10,422 nucleotides of DNA from an uncultured Methylococcaceae bacterium. Its GTDB lineage: Bacteria; Pseudomonadota; Gammaproteobacteria; Methylococcales; Methylomonadaceae. Shown here in pieces: positions 6,404 through 10,422 of the stretch; position 1 is the stretch's first letter; every line of letters begins with the position of its first letter. Location of the stretch: assembly GCA_903839795.1 (NCBI GenBank), contig CAIMDR010000708.1, positions 1 to 10,422 on the forward strand, read 5' to 3'. Below the pieces are notes generated by a model that was not told where the DNA came from, ran no database searches, and saw nothing but the letters and a program-made list of their open reading frames with translations. A program made the translations under genes and the position numbers.

Positions 6404-8356
6404 ATGAACACTAAGCCAGATAATACGATCAAAACAGCAAAAAAAACCAAAGCACCTAAAGCTATCGCTTCTACACAATCATTATCCTCATTTGTTAAAG
6501 CCATTTGCGATGTAATGCGCCGCTCCAATTGCGCCAGTGCTTTACAGTATGTGCCGGAATTAACCTGGATTCTTTTTTTGCGCATTATGGATGCGCAAGA
6601 AAATAAGGCGAAAGAAGAAGCCGAAGCATTGGGTAATGATTATATGCCGGCCTTAACAGCGCCATACCGCTGGCAGGATTGGGCTGCACCGTATTTTGAT
6701 AAAAGTGATGCAGATAAAATTTCGGCAGATAAACCGGTTGGTTGGAAACGAAATGAATTATATGCCGCCGGTGACGGTCAGTTGTTTGCCTTTATCAATG
6801 ATGAACTGCTACCGCATTTACACAGCTTGGATGTTGACCCTAAAACCCAGTTGCCCAACCTCAATGCCAGCCGCAAACAGCGGGTGATTGGCCGGATTAT
6901 GACGGCGGTGGAAAAAGTGCGGGTTGATAGCGAAACCAATCTGCGTGATATTCTGGATAAGGTGCATGAAATCCATATTGATCATATTGATGACACTCAC
7001 TTTTTTACCCTGTCGCAAGTCTATGAAGATTTATTGCTAAAAATGGGCGAGAAAAACTCGGACGGTGGCCAGTTTTTTACGCCTCGTGAGGTTATCCGGG
7101 GCATGGTGCATGTACTTGACCCGCAAGCCGGAGAAACGATTTACGATCCCTGTTGCGGTACCGGCGGATTTTTGGCGGTGGCTTTTGAACATATCAATCG
7201 GAACTTGGGCGATGCACCCGCTGCTACGACATTGGATGTACTGAAACACGATACTTTTTTTGGTCGTGAAAAAGAAAATCTGGTCTTTCCTATTGCGTTA
7301 GCTAATTTGATTTTGCACGGCATCGATCAACCTAATCTCTGGCATGGTAATACATTGACCCATCGTGCCACCTATGGCGGTTTGTTTGAGGAAGCGCCGC
7401 CAACCTTTGATGTGATTTTGACCAATCCTCCGTTTGGCGGGAAGGAAGGTTCTGATGCCCAGAAAAATTACAGTTTCGAAACCAGTTCGACTCAGGTTTT
7501 GTTTCTACAGCATATTTTGGCGGAGCTGAAAGAGCCTCTGGACGGTAAGCCGGGTGGTCGGTGCGGAATTGTGTTGGATGAAGGGCTCTTATTTCGAACC
7601 AATGAAACCGCGTTTGTTGAGACTAAACGCAAGCTGGTCGATGAGTGTGATTTGTGGTGTATCGTTAGTTTGCCGGGTGGGGTTTTTTCTACAGCAGGAG
7701 CCGGTGTTAAAACTAATTTGTTGTTTTTTACCAAGGGTAAAAAAACCGAACGTATTTGGTATTACGATTTGTCACAAGTGAAAGTCGGCAAGAAATCACC
7801 GACGACCCTGGCGCATTTCGGTTTTGATCAGCAAGGCGGTATTTTAGAGAATGCTGATTTGCCAGTGACATTAACGGCTGATTGGTTAGCTCAAGAAAAT
7901 AATCAGGGCAAAACATTTCCTTCATTTGCAAGGTTGTTCGACAAGCGAGGAAGCCCGGAAGCTGACAGCGATTTTTCCTGGACGATAGACTTTACCGGTC
8001 GCCGTGCAAAGGCTCAGGCAGACATGTTGCCGTTTTTGGAAACCGTTAAAAATCTTACCGAAGCATTACTGCCGCTAAAAGAGAATTTGAAAGCGCTGAA
8101 AAAAGATAAGGCCGGCAAGGAGAAAATATCCGTTATTGAGGAAGCGATCAAAGCTCAAGAAAAAGCAATCCGCGAGGCTCACACCAAGGCAGTTGATATT
8201 GATGCGGCGGTTTATGATTTGAAAGCCGTTAATCCTAATATTAAAGCGGTGAGTGATACCCGCACAGTGTTGGAAATTATTGAAAATATCAATCTGCAAG
8301 GGCAGATTGTGGCAGAGGCTATGAATAATTTACGGTGTTTTTTGGGAAATGGTTAA
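6404..8356 (+). CDS. hsdM: Type I restriction-modification methyltransferase HsdM
   Basis: This is the N6-adenine DNA methyltransferase subunit; with HsdS it protects host DNA using S-adenosylmethionine and is also required for restriction. An N-terminal helical domain (LSSFVKAICDVMRRSNCASALQ, from about residue 26) is typical of HsdM. The SAM-binding motif I is DPCCGTGGF (248-256), and the catalytic motif IV is NPPF (341-344), characteristic of gamma-class N6-adenine enzymes. SDGGQFFTPREV (about 221-232) is another family block. The C-terminal third has a probable coiled coil (about 540-590, rich in K, E, A and L) that may contact HsdS. At 650 residues it is longer than EcoKI HsdM. ATG 6404 has no good Shine-Dalgarno sequence, and a REP lies just upstream. 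It is separated from hsdS by the RAYT unit. Confidence 0.95.
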   Translation: MNTKPDNTIKTAKKTKAPKAIASTQSLSSFVKAICDVMRRSNCASALQYVPELTWILFLRIMDAQENKAKEEAEALGNDYMPALTAPYRWQDWAAPYFDKSDADKISADKPVGWKRNELYAAGDGQLFAFINDELLPHLHSLDVDPKTQLPNLNASRKQRVIGRIMTAVEKVRVDSETNLRDILDKVHEIHIDHIDDTHFFTLSQVYEDLLLKMGEKNSDGGQFFTPREVIRGMVHVLDPQAGETIYDPCCGTGGFLAVAFEHINRNLGDAPAATTLDVLKHDTFFGREKENLVFPIALANLILHGIDQPNLWHGNTLTHRATYGGLFEEAPPTFDVILTNPPFGGKEGSDAQKNYSFETSSTQVLFLQHILAELKEPLDGKPGGRCGIVLDEGLLFRTNETAFVETKRKLVDECDLWCIVSLPGGVFSTAGAGVKTNLLFFTKGKKTERIWYYDLSQVKVGKKSPTTLAHFGFDQQGGILENADLPVTLTADWLAQENNQGKTFPSFARLFDKRGSPEADSDFSWTIDFTGRRAKAQADMLPFLETVKNLTEALLPLKENLKALKKDKAGKEKISVIEEAIKAQEKAIREAHTKAVDIDAAVYDLKAVNPNIKAVSDTRTVLEIIENINLQGQIVAEAMNNLRCFLGNG

Positions 8357-8497
8357 TACCCAGATTTATAGACTTATCACTCGCGATAGATAGGCTCGAA
8401 AATTGGGTTGGTGCGGCAGCTTTTTAGTTTCCGGATGCTAATGACGTGCCGAAAGAACATTATATCTATTTTTAAAATCCGATAAACGAAAAAACAC
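8357..8497. other. Intergenic region hsdM-thyA
   Basis: This stretch of 141 bases holds no open frame and no convincing terminator. TATATC near 8461-8466 is a possible -10 box for thyA, but no matching -35 box is evident. It marks the right edge of the restriction locus. No direct repeat of the lgt-hsdR junction was seen here by eye. Confidence 0.4.
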
Positions 8498-9331
8498 ATG
8501 AAGCAATATTTAGAATTACTCGATAAAATACGCACAGAAGGCACTTTAAAAGGCGATAGAACCGGTAGCGGTACGTTGTCTATTTTCGGCCATCAAATGC
8601 GTTTTGATTTGGCCGAGGGGTTTCCCTTGGTGACTACCAAGAAAATTCATTTAAAATCAATAATTTATGAATTATTATGGTTTTTAAGAGGTGAGACTAA
8701 CCTGGGTTTTTTACATGAGCATCAGGTTAATATCTGGAATGAATGGGCCGATGAAAAAGGGGATTTAGGGCCGGTGTACGGATATCAATGGCGTTCATGG
8801 CCCACTCCGGATGGTCGCCACATTGACCAGATTCAGCAGGTTATTGAGCAGCTAAAAAAAACGCCCAATAGTCGGCGAATTATTGTCTCGGCGTGGAATG
8901 TGGCAGATTTACCCGATGAAAATATAAGTCCGCAACAAAATGTAGCGTGCGGTAAAATGGCCTTGGCACCTTGTCATGCCTTTTTTCAGTTTTATGTGGC
9001 CGATGGCAAGTTGTCATGCCAGCTCTATCAGCGCAGTTGCGACACTTTTTTAGGGTTGCCGTTTAATATTGCCAGTTATGCATTATTGACGCATATCGTG
9101 GCTCAGCAGGCCGATTTGGAAGTGGGCGATTTTGTCTGGACGGGTGGTGATGTGCATTTATATCTTAATCATCAGGAGCAGGCTACATTGCAGTTAAAAC
9201 GTAAGCCGTACAAACTTACGACGTTAACAATTAAACGTAAACCAGAATCAATATTTGATTACCAGTATGAAGATTTTTGTTGTGCCGATTATCAAGCCCA
9301 TGAACATATCAAGGCCCCGATTTCTGTTTAA
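8498..9331 (+). CDS. thyA: Thymidylate synthase
   Basis: ThyA methylates dUMP to dTMP using 5,10-methylenetetrahydrofolate, the only de novo source of dTMP in cells that have it. The cytoplasmic enzyme acts as a dimer. The protein tracks E. coli ThyA throughout, from [11 protein letters not shown] to HIKAPISV. The catalytic cysteine is Cys159 in [12 protein letters not shown]; the phosphate-binding arginines are Arg126 and Arg127 ([10 protein letters not shown]); Asp182 in QRSCD and Asn190 in GLPFNIASY bind dUMP. Length is 277 residues against 264 in E. coli. The extra 13 residues lie in one place, between WNVADL and KMALAPCH (about 139-152), a variant I recall from other bacteria. No strong ribosome site is seen before ATG 8498. 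ppa follows after 39 bases, so the two may form an operon. Confidence 0.97.
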   Translation: MKQYLELLDKIRTEGTLKGDRTGSGTLSIFGHQMRFDLAEGFPLVTTKKIHLKSIIYELLWFLRGETNLGFLHEHQVNIWNEWADEKGDLGPVYGYQWRSWPTPDGRHIDQIQQVIEQLKKTPNSRRIIVSAWNVADLPDENISPQQNVACGKMALAPCHAFFQFYVADGKLSCQLYQRSCDTFLGLPFNIASYALLTHIVAQQADLEVGDFVWTGGDVHLYLNHQEQATLQLKRKPYKLTTLTIKRKPESIFDYQYEDFCCADYQAHEHIKAPISV

Positions 9332-9370
9332 TGAAATACCTTCTTTTTTAGTAAAAAGAGCTATCAAAAA

Positions 9371-9997
9371 ATGAACATAATACACAAAGCACACCCTTGG
9401 CACGGCATTAAACCGGGCGATAATGCGCCAACCATCGTAACCGCATTTATCGAAATTGTTCCGTCCGATACGGTTAAGTATGAAATAGATAAAGAAAGTG
9501 GTTATCTTAAAATTGATCGGCCACAAAAGTTTTCCAATATGATTCCTACGCTTTATGGTTTTATTCCACAAACCTATTGTGCTGAAAGAATTGCTGAATA
9601 TGCGGAACTTAAATCAGGAAAAAAAGTTGCCAAAGGTGATGGCGATCCTTTGGATATTTGCGTTTTAAGTGAACGTAGCGTAACCCACGGCGATATATTA
9701 TTACAGGCAATTCCTATTGGCGGTTTTCGTTTGCTGGATGGCGGCGAAGCTGATGATAAAATAATTGCGGTGATGAAAGGAGACGAATTTTATCGGCAAT
9801 GGAATGATGTGTCAGATTGCCCTGAGTCTTATATCAATCGCCTTAAACATTATTTTTTGACTTACAAGCATCTTCCCAGTGAAAAGAGTATTTGCGAAAT
9901 AACCAATGTTTATGGGCGTGAAGAAGCGCATGAAGTGATTAGGCGTTCCATGGAAGATTATCAAAACCATTTTGGCTGCGAGGAAGCCTCGATTTAA
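9371..9997 (+). CDS. ppa: Inorganic pyrophosphatase, family I
   Basis: This cytoplasmic Mg-dependent enzyme hydrolyses pyrophosphate to two phosphates, pulling biosynthetic reactions such as nucleotide polymerisation forward. The family I signature GDGDPLDICVL has the metal-binding aspartates Asp90, Asp92 and Asp95. YGFIPQTYC (62-70) and the acidic GGEADDKIIAV segment (Asp128, Asp129, Lys130) are the other active-site blocks. EIDKESGYLKIDR (38-50) carries the conserved Lys and Arg. RLKHYFLTYK (about 156-165) supplies the late Tyr-Lys pair. The 208-residue length is longer than E. coli Ppa (176) and nearer to a longer bacterial variant with an insert between the first active-site block and the signature. 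ATG 9371 has only a weak AAAGAG upstream. A strong terminator follows at 10026. Confidence 0.94.
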   Translation: MNIIHKAHPWHGIKPGDNAPTIVTAFIEIVPSDTVKYEIDKESGYLKIDRPQKFSNMIPTLYGFIPQTYCAERIAEYAELKSGKKVAKGDGDPLDICVLSERSVTHGDILLQAIPIGGFRLLDGGEADDKIIAVMKGDEFYRQWNDVSDCPESYINRLKHYFLTYKHLPSEKSICEITNVYGREEAHEVIRRSMEDYQNHFGCEEASI

Positions 9998-10025
9998 GTG
10001 ACCCATTTAAAGCGGGACGATATTG

Positions 10026-10065
10026 CAGATACCATCCCTTCAAGGGATGGTATCTGTCTTGTTTT
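10026..10065 (+). terminator. Intrinsic terminator after ppa
   Basis: CAGATACCATCCC (10026-10038) pairs with GGGATGGTATCTG (10044-10056) around the loop TTCAA, followed by the T-rich TCTTGTTTT (10057-10065). It lies 29 bases after the ppa stop and separates ppa from the convergent gene. On the minus strand no T-run follows the stem, so it probably serves the + strand only. Confidence 0.85.
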
Positions 10066-10095
10066 AAGCGGGTAGCCAATAGGTCGTGTTTAGGA

Positions 10096-10422
10096 TTATA
10101 AGGTTTTAAGATATTCCAGGGTCATAAACAATGCCGCGATTGAGCGGGCTTCGGTACAGGCGCCCGTGGCAAGTAACGCGTTGATATTATTTATTTTCCA
10201 GGGAATAACTTCCAGTTCTTCCGGCTCATCACCCGCTAGTTTTTCTGCGTACAAATCCTGGGCAATGACTATTTCTGTAATATATTCCAAATAAGAGGGT
10301 GCTAAAGAGAAAGAACTCAAGTGATGCAGCTTTCTGGCACCAAAACCTACTTCCTCTTTAAGTTCCCTGTTGGCGGCCTCTAAAAATGATTCACCGGCAT
10401 CGGTTTTGCCTTTGGGTAAGCC
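10096..10422 (-). CDS. nudE: Nudix hydrolase, NudE-like (ADP compounds hydrolase), 3' part
   Basis: This is the C-terminal 108 residues of a Nudix pyrophosphatase; NudE cleaves ADP-ribose, NADH and related ADP-containing dinucleotides. Translation from the window edge opens GLPKGKTDAGES and includes a complete Nudix box (bases 10410-10342). In the box, Gly, then five residues, Glu, then seven residues, is followed by RELKEEVGF, which matches GX5EX7REUXEEXGU exactly. The downstream sequence (LAPSYLEYITEIVIAQDLY, EKLAGDEPEELEVIPW, TEARSIAALFMTLEYL) strongly resembles E. coli NudE. The protein really continues across the window edge: the TTG at 10320 lies after the box and is not the start. It converges on thyA-ppa. 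The Nudix call is certain; the NudE assignment is likely. Confidence 0.9.
   Translation of the reverse strand, partial: GLPKGKTDAGESFLEAANRELKEEVGFGARKLHHLSSFSLAPSYLEYITEIVIAQDLYAEKLAGDEPEELEVIPWKINNINALLATGACTEARSIAALFMTLEYLKTL

Noticed and set aside
7207..7227. REP-like string inside hsdM (GGGC...ACCCGCTGCTAC)
   Set aside because: It lacks the inverted stem and the CTCCTAC end, and codes for ordinary HsdM sequence; the resemblance is by chance.
9343..9359. AT-only hairpin (TCTTTTT/AAAAAGA) between thyA and ppa as a terminator
   Set aside because: The stem has almost no G-C pairs and no following T-run, so it is unlikely to stop transcription.

Overview
The window looks like a gammaproteobacterial chromosome of moderate GC. 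The evidence is the large insert in the GyrB C-terminal half, the E. coli-like Lgt, ThyA and NudE proteins, and a RAYT/REP family whose palindromes start with GTAG. The REP sequence resembles those abundant in methanotrophic and other environmental gammaproteobacteria. The genus cannot be fixed from this sequence.

Layout: bases 1-1799 are housekeeping, the 3' end of gyrB followed two bases later by lgt. Bases 1800-8497 hold a type I restriction-modification locus, all on the + strand. Its order is a long inverted repeat, hsdR, hsdS (overlapping hsdR by ATGA), a REP-associated tyrosine transposase (RAYT) bracketed by its own REP palindromes, and hsdM. Bases 8498-10422 are housekeeping again: thyA, ppa, a strong terminator, and on the opposite strand the 3' part of nudE. 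Because lgt and thyA are direct neighbours in enteric bacteria, the restriction locus looks like an island placed between them.

How the genes work together: HsdM and HsdS should form the sequence-specific N6-adenine methyltransferase, and HsdR adds the translocase/nuclease. HsdS carries two target recognition domains whose spacing is normally set by helical linkers.

The most striking feature is in that linker. A 135-bp (45-codon) unit is present three times in tandem. Each copy joins 20 codons of linker helix to a 68-bp REP pair translated in frame. The REP pairs belong to the same family as the one flanking the RAYT about 600 bp downstream. This suggests that a REP/RAYT element has entered and been amplified in the spacer-setting part of a restriction specificity protein while keeping it open. 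The RAYT's own REP also seems to supply the Shine-Dalgarno sequence, start codon and first 18 codons of the RAYT gene. No gene-free stretch exceeds 300 bases.
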